This document shows, one piece after another, positions 1-8,743 of a stretch of 64,000 bases of DNA (within the stretch, counting starts at the first letter, position 1; each line of letters begins with the position of its first letter). The position numbers and the translations under genes were made by a program. The notes below the pieces were generated by a model, which saw nothing but the letters and a program-made list of their open reading frames with translations, was not told the DNA's origin and ran no database searches. The stretch comes from an uncultured Blautia sp. (GTDB taxonomy: Bacteria; Bacillota; Clostridia; Lachnospirales; Lachnospiraceae), in NCBI GenBank assembly GCA_958367245.1, contig CATXEA010000003.1:129193-193192 (forward strand). The letters run 5' to 3'.

Positions 1-2
1 GT

Positions 3-104
3 CAGCTTCCGCATAAAAAACAGAATTATGGTTATGTAACGGGGAAATATCAGGAGCTTGCAGAGCTTATGAAAAGAAACCGTGGAAATAGAACAGAAGA
101 ATAG
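3..104 (+). CDS. C-terminal tail of an unidentified protein (partial)
   Basis: An open frame enters from the left edge and ends at a TAG at 102-104, giving 33 residues that end in KRNRGNRTEE. It is followed directly by a strong terminator, as expected for the end of a real gene. The tail is charged and has no recognisable motif, so no function can be proposed. Confidence 0.45.
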   Translation, partial: QLPHKKQNYGYVTGKYQELAELMKRNRGNRTEE

Positions 105-118
105 CAGTGATAAAAAAT

Positions 119-165
119 AAAACCGGGAATTTGCTTCGGATTGAGAAGCAGATTTCCGGTTTTTG
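119..165. terminator. bidirectional rho-independent terminator
   Basis: A 17-bp arm at 121-137 pairs with 145-161 with two mismatches around a 7-base loop. A T-run follows on plus and an A-rich stretch precedes it. It sits between the ends of the left-edge gene and the convergent MATE gene and can serve both. Confidence 0.8.
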
Positions 166-189
166 TGTCTGCAATGGGCGTTTTTTTCT

Positions 190-1563
190 CTAAGTCGTAG
201 AGGTCATGTTTTTTAATTCTCTGTAAATCAGAAGAATGCCGAGAATTCCGGCTGCAGCGTCTGCAATAGGACCTGAGAACATGACGCCTTCAACTCCCAT
301 GAGAAGAGGGAGCAGGATAACCAGAGGTACCAGGAAAAGGAGCTGTCTGGTCATTGAGAGAAAGATACCTTTCGCGGCTTTTCCGATGGAAGAAAAGAAA
401 TTGGCAGTTACCGGCTGGATTCCGTTGAAAAATGTACAGAAGAGGAATATCCGGATAAATTTGACTGCAAATTTATAGTAAAGCTCGTCGCCGTTTCCGA
501 AGATGCTGATGATTGCGTGAGGGAATAACTCAAAAATCAGAGTTGCCGTAACTGCGATTATGGTGGAAAGACCTGCTGCTTTTAAATAGGCTTCCTTTAC
601 GCGGTTATAATTTCTGGCGCCGTAATTGAAACTGATAATCGGCTGCGCTCCCTGCGACAGACCGATGACGACGGCGAGAAAAAGCATATTGATTTTTGAT
701 ACGATTCCCACGACTGCAAGAGGAATATCGCTTCCGTAAACAGAAAGAGAACCGTAGTGACGCAGAATATTGTTCATAAGTATTTGAACAACAGTAAGGG
801 CAAGCTGGTTAAGGCACGAAGCGCAGCCAAGTGAAACGATTGCCCTGAGGCTGTCCATTCTGGGGATGAAATCCCTGAGTTTAAGAGAGCTGTTCAGATA
901 TCTTGGGAGATATCTGAGAATCATACAGGCAGAGAAAAACTGTCCTGCGACAGTTGCCCAGGCAGCTCCCTCGATTCCCCAGCCAAAAACAAAAATAAAG
1001 AGTGGGTCAAGGATTGTATTGATAATGGCGCCGGACAGTGTTGCAATCATAGAATATGTTGGTTTGCCGTCTGCGCGAATCAGATGACATCCTCCGGTGG
1101 TGAGCATTGCGAAAGGAAAACCAAGGGAGGTGATGCTCACATAAGCAAGAGAATAGTCAAGGGTCTGCTCAGTGGCACCGCATGCGAGGACAATAGGTTC
1201 CAGAAAGCTGCGGATGACCAGAAAGAGCAGAACGCCAAAGAGTGCGAGACTTCCGAATGCAGTTCCGGCAATTTGCCGCGCGCGGTCGGTTTGCTGCCGC
1301 CCAAGCGCGAGGTTGAAGTTTGAAGCGCCTCCGATTCCAAGGAGAAGGGAGACGGCAAGGACAACCGTTGTCATGGGAAAGGCGACATTTGTGGCTGCGT
1401 TTCCCAGCATACCGACACCCTGTCCTATAAAAATCTGGTCTACGATATTATAAAGTGCATTTACTACCATACTGATAATGCTTGGTATGGCAAATTTCCG
1501 TAAAAGACTCCCGACGGGAGCGTTTCCTAAAGGATTCCCGACGGGAGCAGGATTTTGATTCAT
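190..1563 (-). CDS. MATE family multidrug/toxin efflux transporter
   Basis: 457 residues, the usual MATE length, with about twelve hydrophobic segments in two halves. The pattern LLRKFAIPSIISMVVNALYN near the N-terminus and the internal GLSQGAQPIISFNYGA are typical of MATE exporters, which use Na+ or H+ gradients to expel cationic compounds. GGAGG lies 8 bases before the ATG. The first 16 residues contain a small duplication (APVGNPLGNAPVG) caused by a repeated DNA word at 1509-1521 and 1535-1547. The gene starts only 23 bp from the left end of an insertion sequence, so its native promoter or co-transcription with the upstream minus-strand operon has been interrupted. Substrate unknown. Confidence 0.9.
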   Translation of the reverse strand: MNQNPAPVGNPLGNAPVGSLLRKFAIPSIISMVVNALYNIVDQIFIGQGVGMLGNAATNVAFPMTTVVLAVSLLLGIGGASNFNLALGRQQTDRARQIAGTAFGSLALFGVLLFLVIRSFLEPIVLACGATEQTLDYSLAYVSITSLGFPFAMLTTGGCHLIRADGKPTYSMIATLSGAIINTILDPLFIFVFGWGIEGAAWATVAGQFFSACMILRYLPRYLNSSLKLRDFIPRMDSLRAIVSLGCASCLNQLALTVVQILMNNILRHYGSLSVYGSDIPLAVVGIVSKINMLFLAVVIGLSQGAQPIISFNYGARNYNRVKEAYLKAAGLSTIIAVTATLIFELFPHAIISIFGNGDELYYKFAVKFIRIFLFCTFFNGIQPVTANFFSSIGKAAKGIFLSMTRQLLFLVPLVILLPLLMGVEGVMFSGPIADAAAGILGILLIYRELKNMTSTT

Positions 1564-1665
1564 ATTAGTTCCTCCAAAGACAGATTGGTAGTGTCAAAAA
1601 CTACCTGTTTTTTACTGTTTAATTGTATTAAAAACCTTGATTTTATGGGAAGTTGCAAATAAAAA

Positions 1666-1735
1666 GAGCATTGACCTCCCTTTTCTGGTATAATATCCGC
1701 GACCAAACATCAACTAAACCAAGGAGACAATGCTC
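1666..1735 (+). promoter_or_regulatory. transposase promoter and ribosome-site-sequestering hairpin
   Basis: An extended -10 (TGG then TATAAT at 1689-1694) would start transcription near 1701. The word GAGCATTG at 1666-1673 is the exact complement of CAATGCTC at 1728-1735, and CCTCC just after it can pair with the GGAG ribosome site at 1723-1726. RNA reading in from outside the IS would therefore fold over the ribosome site and start codon. RNA from the internal promoter lacks the left arm. This is inferred from base pairing. Confidence 0.5.
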
Positions 1736-3187
1736 ATGGACATTATACAATACTTACTTTCTTTTATTCAATACCAACATCAACAAATCTGCTGGCTTTT
1801 AAATTTTATCTGCAGATATATCCCCCTTAAACAGTGGGCTTTCGATGATTCCCATTCTCCCAAATATCAAAAATTCGAAGTGGATGAACTTCCTGTTATC
1901 AAAACTTTTATCAAACAGGATTGGCAGTTTCTCCTTGAATACTATCAATGGAAATATCACAAGCCTTTGAAACCAGTACAACGCCGAAATGGAAAATGTA
2001 TTCCGGAAGATACTGTATGTCCTCTGTGTGGTGCGCCTCATCATTTCATCTACGACAATAATGGCGGTAATGGGCAGTATCAATGTAAAGTCTGTGGTCA
2101 GACCTTTTCTACCGGTGATTCCACAACTACCCCTATGCGCTTTTTGTGCCCTCACTGCGGACATACTTTAGTTCCCAAAAAAGACCGGAAATTCTTCCGC
2201 AAGCACAAATGTGTAAACCCCAAGTGCCCTTACTATCTCCACAACCTTGCAAAAGTAGAGCGCAAAGATCTGAAAGAAGAACACGGAAAAACCAAATATA
2301 AACTGCATTACATCTACCGTGAATTCACTGTAGATTTCTTTGCCATGGATTTAAACTCCCTGCCAAAGAATGCTTCTTCCCTGAAATTTTCCAAACACAA
2401 CGCTCATGTCATGTCTCTTTGCCTGACTCTGCATATCAATCTTGGGTTATCCTTAAGGAAAACATCTCAGGCACTCAAAGACCTTTATAACATCAGCATC
2501 TCCCATCAGCAGATCGCCAACTATTGCAAAACGGCTGCCATCTGCATCAAACCCTTTGTCGATCATTATGATTACAAGACAGGTGATGTTTTCACTGCTG
2601 ATGAAACCTATATCAAAGTCCGCGGTATCAAAGCTTACATCTGGTTCATCATGGATGCCGCAAGCCGTTCCATTATCGGATATCAAGTCTCTGATAACCG
2701 AAGTGTCGGTCCCTGTATCCTTGCTATGAGGATGGCTTTCCGTCATCTCACAGAACTTCCTAAAAACTTTAAATTCATTGCGGATGGATACAGTGCGTAT
2801 CCGTTAGCCGCCATGGAGTTTGCCAGAAAATTTAAGGATAACTTTAAATTCAGCATCACACAGGTTATCGGTTTAACCAACGACGATGAGGTTTCAAAAG
2901 AATTTCGTCCGTATAAACAGATGATCGAACGTCTCAATCGCACCTACAAAGCCTCATACCGAATCACAAATGGATTTGATAATTATGAAGGCGCCAACTA
3001 CGATTTAGCCTTATGGGTAGCTTACTATAACTTTTTGCGACCACATAAGCACAATCATTATCAGGTTTTAAACAAAGTTGATATGCTCAATGGCGCCGAT
3101 AACATGCCGGGTAAATGGCAGCTGCTTATCTTTTTAGGACAGCAGACCATCTTAAACCTTCAAGCCGAAGGCTCTAACTGTTCTTAG
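1730..3187 (+). CDS. DDE transposase with zinc-ribbon N-terminal region
   Basis: 485 residues. Cysteine pairs at about 97-123 (CPLC and CKVC) and 140-166 (CPHC, CVNPKC) look like two zinc ribbons for DNA-end recognition. The catalytic core resembles IS6/IS240-type DDE domains: D291 in TADETYIKVRG, D352 in IADGYSAYP and E400 in QMIERLNRTYK. The frame is complete, so the enzyme may be active. ATG at 1730 is 4 bases after GGAG; ATG at 1736 (two codons later) has better spacing and may be the real start. It catalyses cut and rejoining at the IS ends. Family placement is uncertain. Confidence 0.85.
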   Translation: MLMDIIQYLLSFIQYQHQQICWLLNFICRYIPLKQWAFDDSHSPKYQKFEVDELPVIKTFIKQDWQFLLEYYQWKYHKPLKPVQRRNGKCIPEDTVCPLCGAPHHFIYDNNGGNGQYQCKVCGQTFSTGDSTTTPMRFLCPHCGHTLVPKKDRKFFRKHKCVNPKCPYYLHNLAKVERKDLKEEHGKTKYKLHYIYREFTVDFFAMDLNSLPKNASSLKFSKHNAHVMSLCLTLHINLGLSLRKTSQALKDLYNISISHQQIANYCKTAAICIKPFVDHYDYKTGDVFTADETYIKVRGIKAYIWFIMDAASRSIIGYQVSDNRSVGPCILAMRMAFRHLTELPKNFKFIADGYSAYPLAAMEFARKFKDNFKFSITQVIGLTNDDEVSKEFRPYKQMIERLNRTYKASYRITNGFDNYEGANYDLALWVAYYNFLRPHKHNHYQVLNKVDMLNGADNMPGKWQLLIFLGQQTILNLQAEGSNCS

Positions 3188-3216
3188 ATTCCGAGCCAGA
3201 GGAAAATATCCAGCCA

Positions 3217-3361
3217 CCGAAAGCATTGCTTTCGGCTTGCCCTTGAAGGCACGCAAAAGAACTGCTACACTGCTGTATTCGACGGAAAGATTTCTAACTG
3301 TTCTTGAGTTCTTCACCGTCGGTGATCTATATACAGCAGTTCTTTTGCGTGCTGTCAAGGG
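3217..3361 (+). repeat. nested stem-loops at IS right end
   Basis: Two dyads follow the transposase stop: a perfect 8-bp hairpin at 3217-3235 (CCGAAAGC / GCTTTCGG) and a large one in which 3240-3266 (core CACGCAAAAGAACTGC) pairs with 3336-3361 (core GCAGTTCTTTTGCGTG). The loop contains a further GACGG / CCGTC pair. The word TCTAACTGTTCTT occurs at 3173-3185 and again at 3292-3304. This stretch between transposase stop and IS end has no convincing gene. Confidence 0.65.
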
Positions 3362-3533
3362 TGGCGTAAATCTACCTCAAACTAAAATATCTGCAATTTT
3401 CAAGGTTCATCTGAGCCTTTTTCTTTTCACTCAGTTTTTCATAACTCACTTGACACTACCCTTTGAAGTGTTTTTTGCTGTTTCACTTATAATACGATTG
3501 GAGGAAAGGAAACCATTCACTTTTTTAAAAAAA

Positions 3534-5033
3534 TTATAAAGAATAAATTTCAGAATATTTCCTGTTAAAGTAATTCAGTAAAGGTTTTGCAGAAATTTCT
3601 TTTTGGCAAAGGCGCCGGATGACTTCAGCAGAGGTGTAGAGGCTGCCGTTCTGGTGGATGTTTTTATTCAGCCATTTCGTGATTTCCATGATTTTTCCCT
3701 GAGCCAGAAGCTCGTCGATGCTTCCCAGTTCTTTCTCTATCTGTTCAAGGAACATGCCGTCGTATACGGAACCGAGAAGATAGGACGGGAAATATCCAAA
3801 GGAGCCGTCAGACCAGTGTGTGTCCTGAAGAATACCTTCTGCGTCAGTGGAAGGGCGGATACCAAGTAATTCTTCCATTTTGTCATTCCATAAGGAGGGC
3901 AGTTCTTCTGTAGTAACCTCATCATTAAAGATTGCGCGTTCTATTTCATAGCGAAGAATAATGTGCAGGCAGTAGGTGACTTCATCGGCATCTATGCGGA
4001 TCAGGCTTGGTTTTACCTCATTGATGGCGCGGTAGAAGGTTTCGAACGGAATATTCCGGAACTGGGGAAGAAGTTCTCCCATTTTTTCGTAAAGCGGGGT
4101 CCAGAAATTGCGGTTTCGTCCCAAAATATTTTCATAAAATCTGGACTGGCTTTCATGGAGTCCCATAAGATTCACCTGTCTGACAACTGTATTTTCATAA
4201 ACAGGGGAAATATTCTGGTCAAAAATTGCGTGTCCTCCTTCATGGATTGCGCTGAAAATAGCCGCAATAGGATCGTCCTCACGGAAGTGGTTTGTGACAC
4301 GCACATCTCCGGAGCCAATGCCTGTTGTGAAAGGATGTTCGCTTTCTGCAACTGCTCCCATAGAGAAATCAAAGCCGATGTAGGAAAGGAGCAGTTCCTG
4401 TAATTTCTTCTGTGCCGGAATATCATACGTTCCTTTCAGAGCAGACAAATCAGGCTGTTTGCTTTCTTTTATTTTTGCAAGAAGAGGACAAAGCCCTTCT
4501 TTTAATTCATCAAAAATACGGTCAATGGTACAGGTGTCCATACCTTCTTCAAACATATCGACAAGAACCTCATAAGGCGGCTGCTCCGGTTCCATATAGT
4601 GGACGTACTGCTTGGTCATGGAAATGATTTTGTCCAGATGAGGCGCGTAAAGGGAGTAGTCGTCTGCCTTCTTTGCAGCTTCCCACGCTTTCTGAGAGCG
4701 GGCCTTACATGTGACATATTCTGTGTAGAAATCTTCCGGTACACGGACAAAGCGTTCGTAATTTCTAAGCTCTCTTTGTACCGTGACTTTCAGCGCATCA
4801 TCAAGTTGTTCGAACTGCTCAGGAGTAGATAATTCCTTTAAAAGCGCGCCGTATTCATCGGAGGTGGACAAGCGGAAAGCCTCTGTAGAAAAATAACCGA
4901 TAGCATCTGCTTTAGATTCTACGCCTTTTTCCGGAGTCATGGTAGATAAATCCCAGTACAGAAGATTTTCGATGGTTTCGTACTGCCGGAATTTTTGCAT
5001 ATACTCTTTTAATTTTGATACAGCATTGTTCAT
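3534..5033 (-). CDS. M32 family metallocarboxypeptidase (carboxypeptidase Taq type)
   Basis: 499 residues, the normal length of M32 zinc carboxypeptidases, which remove C-terminal residues from peptides in the cytoplasm. The zinc-binding HEGGH is at 264-268 and the family motif HESQSR at 293-298; the C-terminal half keeps the TYCLHIILRYEIE helix. No signal peptide. AAGGAG lies 7 bases before the ATG. It is the last gene of the operon marR > FUSC > DUF5107 > M32, 22 bp after the DUF5107 stop. Intracellular peptide recycling is the likely role. Confidence 0.93.
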   Translation of the reverse strand: MNNAVSKLKEYMQKFRQYETIENLLYWDLSTMTPEKGVESKADAIGYFSTEAFRLSTSDEYGALLKELSTPEQFEQLDDALKVTVQRELRNYERFVRVPEDFYTEYVTCKARSQKAWEAAKKADDYSLYAPHLDKIISMTKQYVHYMEPEQPPYEVLVDMFEEGMDTCTIDRIFDELKEGLCPLLAKIKESKQPDLSALKGTYDIPAQKKLQELLLSYIGFDFSMGAVAESEHPFTTGIGSGDVRVTNHFREDDPIAAIFSAIHEGGHAIFDQNISPVYENTVVRQVNLMGLHESQSRFYENILGRNRNFWTPLYEKMGELLPQFRNIPFETFYRAINEVKPSLIRIDADEVTYCLHIILRYEIERAIFNDEVTTEELPSLWNDKMEELLGIRPSTDAEGILQDTHWSDGSFGYFPSYLLGSVYDGMFLEQIEKELGSIDELLAQGKIMEITKWLNKNIHQNGSLYTSAEVIRRLCQKEISAKPLLNYFNRKYSEIYSL

Positions 5034-5055
5034 TTTTTATCTCCTTTTCTATTTT

Positions 5056-7008
5056 TTATTCCATTAATGAGTGATAATTATACGCTTTGGGAAGCGTTCC
5101 TTTTTCTTTATATACCTGTTCATAAACCTCTTCCCACAGTGAACCGAGGGAGTCTTCGCATTCCCTGAGATCGCTGAGCATGAGGTGTTTTTCGTTTAAA
5201 GAATCAAGAACTTCTTTTGCCTGACCTGTACGGGCGAGGGCGGTAAGAAATCCGAAATGAATGCGTTCTTCGGCTGCAAAATCAGCAGGGAGTTGATGGT
5301 AAAGCTCCTTTATGGTTTCGTATTTTTCACAGAGGAGAAGAATCTTCCAGGTTTCCTTTAAGTAGGAAAGATCATCCTTTCGAAGGCTATATCCCTGTTT
5401 GATATATGCGGCTGCAACATCGTGCTCTCCGAGCTGGAGATGAAGGGCAGAGAGTGCGTGAAGCGCCCAGGGATTTGCAGTCAGAGACTGAGATGTTTCA
5501 AGGTGTTTTTTTGCTTTATAAAGTCTGTTGGAAGTAAGATAATAAAGTCCAAGCTGGTAGTGTGCATACCAGTTTTGGGCGTTTTCATTATCTATTGTTT
5601 CTTTTAATTTTTTAAACAAAAAGTGGTCGGATATGAAATCAAAGGGGCTGTCCTCAGGAGCTTTCTTAGGGAAAATTCCGGTTTTCAGGAAAGAAATCCA
5701 AGTTTCATATTCCGGAGAAATATTGCCGAAATCCAGATGTTCAGAAAGGGGAACATCCTCTTTTAAAAGGCGAAGTCTGCTTTCAAAAGCGCCATAGCCA
5801 TGTCCGGTATACAGAAGTTTTCCCTTTTGTCTGGCAAGTGATTTTGTGGCAATAAGCGTTGATTCCGGATTGTATTCAAGAGTGCATTTATCTGCGGCTG
5901 TGTTCATTTCCTGAAGCGCAGATTCGTAATCAGAAGATGCGGCTTTCGAAGAAACCTGTACAGGTCCGTAAAGCTCCATCCATTCCCAGGCAGTATGGGG
6001 AGCCATAGGAAGACAGCCGTACTGTGTCTTGGCAAGTCCGCCCTGAATTTCGATATATCGTCCTGCATGTTCAGTCAGGAAGTTCTGCCAGTTATCGGAG
6101 CCTTCGTTGTTTCCCCATGAAAAAAGTTTGCGGCTCATAAGACGGGAAGTGGATAAATGAAGAAGACCGTAACCTTCTTTGTTGATATTTGCGATATATT
6201 TAGCCGAGGTTTTGGGAATGTTAAAGAAGTAATCCACCTGATCAGGAATTTCTTTGTATTTACTGATGTCATGTCCCTCTACCATAGGAACGGATACTTT
6301 ATAAACTCCGTTTGGACGGTTGGTGTAAGCCTCCTTTGCAGGGACGATGATGCGTCCGCCATCGTATTCAGGAACTGCAATATTACTCCACCAGTACATG
6401 GGAACAACTTCTTCTGTCTGGTTGGAAATACGCATACGGCAGTTCAGGAATCGATCGTTTTTACCGAGCCAGAAATCCATCTGATAGGTTACTTTTCGCA
6501 CTCGTTCATATTCATACATACGAAGAACCGGAGTATCGTCATCTTTTGTAAGAGATGCAGTAAAAAGTGGTTCCATGGTAAATGGAGTATGTCCAATCAT
6601 GCTGATATTCCATTCAACTCCGCCGCTGAACCATGCATTACGAATGGCAAGATTTCCGGGACGGATTACATCGTTTGTATAAAGAAGATTTTGCCCTGTG
6701 GTTTTATCGAACAGTGACCAGAGACGTCCGCCGAGTTCAGGGAGAAAGACTGCTTTGAGAAAATCGTTTTCCAGAACTGCAGTTTTCAGTTCTTTTTTGT
6801 GAAGATTGCGGTTGTAACAGGTATACTGGCGATAGGGATAGGAAGTATAAAGTTTTCCGTATCCCTCATAAATTTCATCCTCTTCATCGAGGAAAAATTT
6901 TGTCTTATTCTGGATGTTGGAGCCTGCAATCAGGTCCGGTACAGAGGATTCAGCGCCTCTGTCGCTTATGTTAAAGATTTCTGTCTGAAAAGTTAAAGAT
7001 GGTTTCAT
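5056..7008 (-). CDS. DUF5107 domain protein with TPR-like C-terminal half
   Basis: About 650 residues. The N-terminal 330 residues match the DUF5107 type, a sugar-mutarotase-like beta-sandwich (ELGGRLWSLFDKTTGQNLLYTNDVIRPGN, then AWFSGGVEWNI). The C-terminal part (about 450-620) is helical and TPR-like (AHYQLGLYYLTSNRLYKAKKHLETS, then ALHALSALHLQLGEHDVAAAYIKQG). Proteins of this type often act near carbohydrate metabolism genes, but the activity is not established. The first ATG is at 7017. The ATG at 7008 overlaps the FUSC stop as ATGA and is better spaced from AAAGG, so it is chosen. No signal peptide. It seems shorter than the longest family members, without evidence of truncation. Confidence 0.8.
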   Translation of the reverse strand: MKPSLTFQTEIFNISDRGAESSVPDLIAGSNIQNKTKFFLDEEDEIYEGYGKLYTSYPYRQYTCYNRNLHKKELKTAVLENDFLKAVFLPELGGRLWSLFDKTTGQNLLYTNDVIRPGNLAIRNAWFSGGVEWNISMIGHTPFTMEPLFTASLTKDDDTPVLRMYEYERVRKVTYQMDFWLGKNDRFLNCRMRISNQTEEVVPMYWWSNIAVPEYDGGRIIVPAKEAYTNRPNGVYKVSVPMVEGHDISKYKEIPDQVDYFFNIPKTSAKYIANINKEGYGLLHLSTSRLMSRKLFSWGNNEGSDNWQNFLTEHAGRYIEIQGGLAKTQYGCLPMAPHTAWEWMELYGPVQVSSKAASSDYESALQEMNTAADKCTLEYNPESTLIATKSLARQKGKLLYTGHGYGAFESRLRLLKEDVPLSEHLDFGNISPEYETWISFLKTGIFPKKAPEDSPFDFISDHFLFKKLKETIDNENAQNWYAHYQLGLYYLTSNRLYKAKKHLETSQSLTANPWALHALSALHLQLGEHDVAAAYIKQGYSLRKDDLSYLKETWKILLLCEKYETIKELYHQLPADFAAEERIHFGFLTALARTGQAKEVLDSLNEKHLMLSDLRECEDSLGSLWEEVYEQVYKEKGTLPKAYNYHSLME

Positions 7009-8054
7009 TGTATACATACCTTTCGCTGAATAACAGTGGACAGTTTCTGTACAAGCAGACCGTAAATAGCGCCTGCCGCATTGTTGAGGATTCTGAGAAG
7101 AATAGCTCCCGGAAGACCGAAAAGTCCTACGGCAATGGAAATGGCACCCAGTGAGTTAAAGACTGCCTGCCATCCGTAAGATGCGGAAAATCCAACACCG
7201 ATTCCTCCGATAATTCCCATATATGGCAGCATAGAGGGTGGAAGAATGCTGTATAAAAGCAGGAATAAAAGTCCTCCGCCGATATTTCCGGGAATACGTC
7301 CTACAACTCGTTTCTTTAAATCTTCCTCAAAAGGAACGAGCACAGACATGGCTGCAATTGCAATCCACATAGCTCTTGGAATATCCAGAAGACCGGCAAT
7401 AAGCAGTACGCTGGATACGCCGAAGGTAAGGGTAAGCTGCCAGCGGCTTCTTGCGGAATGAAGGTCAAATTCGGTAAGTAAATCTTTGAGATTTCGTTTA
7501 TATGTTTTCTTATGATGATTACGATAATAGATAATCATAGTTGCGGCTGCGCCGAGAAGAATACCGAAAAGTCTCTGAATATAGAGATTGCCTGTTACGT
7601 CATAGCCCTGAAGAAGGAGGTATCCCAGAACAAGTGTGGAGTGGTTGAACATGATTACATTATGGCATCCGAGAATCATCAAAGCAAAGATACATACAAG
7701 ATTTATGACCAGTGCGCCAAATGCCCCGCACATATTGGAAAGTCTTGGTCCAAATGCAAGAATGGCAAAGACTGCCGCCATGCAGCCAAGTGCGTGAGAG
7801 CATTTAATTCCCAGATCTGCGTTTCGAAATACCATGACGCAGAGCAGTACAACGACTCCGACAATGCTGTTGTCAGCGCCGAAAATATTGCTGTATAAAG
7901 TTACAAATGCAACGCAGAAAGCAAGGGTAAGGAGCACTTTAAAAAGATAAATGGAAAAGTGTTTTACCTTGTCTTTCGTTGTGGTGCAGTTTTTTAAAAG
8001 ATTTTTGGATCCAGCCTGATTTAGCTGTAATTCCTGATAAAAAGTCATTTTCAT
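7005..8054 (-). CDS. FUSC-family membrane protein (aromatic acid exporter type)
   Basis: About 349 residues with a hydrophobic N-terminal domain of about six segments. A C-terminal block (LLDIPRAMWIAIAAMSVLVPF, then RVVGRIPGNIGGG) is the hallmark of FUSC-like transporters linked to efflux of fusaric or other aromatic acids. An upstream ATG at 8093 exists. The ATG at 8054 is preferred because GAGGTG precedes it and it begins just after the marR stop. Directly behind a MarR regulator, which often senses phenolic compounds, so a regulated exporter is a reasonable inference. Substrate unknown. Confidence 0.82.
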   Translation of the reverse strand: MKMTFYQELQLNQAGSKNLLKNCTTTKDKVKHFSIYLFKVLLTLAFCVAFVTLYSNIFGADNSIVGVVVLLCVMVFRNADLGIKCSHALGCMAAVFAILAFGPRLSNMCGAFGALVINLVCIFALMILGCHNVIMFNHSTLVLGYLLLQGYDVTGNLYIQRLFGILLGAAATMIIYYRNHHKKTYKRNLKDLLTEFDLHSARSRWQLTLTFGVSSVLLIAGLLDIPRAMWIAIAAMSVLVPFEEDLKKRVVGRIPGNIGGGLLFLLLYSILPPSMLPYMGIIGGIGVGFSASYGWQAVFNSLGAISIAVGLFGLPGAILLRILNNAAGAIYGLLVQKLSTVIQRKVCIQ

Positions 8055-8061
8055 TGTCACC

Positions 8062-8505
8062 TCATTCATTTCCTTTTTGTTGTAATTTGTCATTTGTCCG
8101 GCGGATCAGACCGGTAAGCTGTTCGAAGTCCTCTTTTCCAATCGTGCGGTAAATACGATAAACAGGAGCAAGAAAATCGTGGTAAGTTTCCTCGAGAATT
8201 TTGCGTCCGCAGGGGGTAATACATACGTTGTAGCCCCGTTTATCGCTGTCATTATGCTCTTTTCTGATAAAGCCTTTTTCTTCAGTCTGTTCAATCAGAC
8301 GGGTAATCAGGGGTTTGGAAAGATTCATAGAACTGCTGAGTCTGGAAGGGCATAATTTCTCTTCGGAAAGCGCGATTCTGGAAAGAAAATCCAGCTCCTG
8401 GGCAGTAAGAAGACTGCTCATTTTGGAACGGCTGGTACTCAGTTTGCAGAAAAGCCGCAAATCCTGCATTTTTTCCATCATTTCGATCCATGTGTAGTCG
8501 TCCAT
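8062..8505 (-). CDS. MarR family transcriptional regulator
   Basis: 147 residues with the winged-helix core of MarR proteins: SRLSSSMNLSKPLITRLIEQ (recognition helix) and the wing EKGFIRKEHNDSDKRGYNV with the DxR motif. AAGGAGA is 5 bases before the ATG. First gene of the minus-strand operon with the FUSC protein. A consensus promoter and a near-perfect palindrome lie immediately upstream (8539-8586), so autorepression relieved by a small ligand is the expected control. Confidence 0.9.
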   Translation of the reverse strand: MDDYTWIEMMEKMQDLRLFCKLSTSRSKMSSLLTAQELDFLSRIALSEEKLCPSRLSSSMNLSKPLITRLIEQTEEKGFIRKEHNDSDKRGYNVCITPCGRKILEETYHDFLAPVYRIYRTIGKEDFEQLTGLIRRTNDKLQQKGNE

Positions 8506-8538
8506 GCATTCTCCTTTCAGATGAATAAAAAGAAGTTT

Positions 8539-8586
8539 ACTTTGTTAACTAAGTGGGATTATAGAGGAAAAATATGGAAATGTCAA
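8539..8586 (-). promoter_or_regulatory. consensus promoter with MarR-type operator
   Basis: On minus, TTGACA (8581-8586), exactly 17 bp, and TATAAT (8558-8563). ACTTTGTTAACTAAGT at 8539-8554 is a 16-bp palindrome with one mismatched pair, lying over the expected start of transcription. A MarR dimer bound there would block its own operon. Confidence 0.8.
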
Positions 8587-8743
8587 TCGGAAAATATATT
8601 CGTTTTCGCAGCAAAATTCAAAACATATTTTATGGGAAAAAACAGTTGGAAAACCCTCTGGATAAGGGTAAAATATAATGTGAAAGTTACAGCATTTAAT
8701 AGAGAAATGGAAATCTGTATGTTTTTTGGAGGAATGAAGATAA

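Larger units (their letters stand above)
1587..3460 (+). mobile_element. insertion sequence, 1874 bp, one DDE transposase
   Basis: The ends are inverted repeats: GGTAGTGTCAA at 1587-1597 and TTGACACTACC at 3450-3460, an exact 11-bp match. Between them lies a single intact transposase gene plus about 270 bp of strongly structured right-end sequence. No convincing target duplication is visible (flanks CAGATT and CTTTGA). The element lies between the M32 carboxypeptidase gene and the MATE gene, both minus strand, which would otherwise be about 100 bp apart. IS family not assigned with certainty. Confidence 0.85.

Noticed and set aside
1581..3470. Target-site duplication around the IS
   Set aside because: Bases flanking the two ends do not match at any reasonable length.
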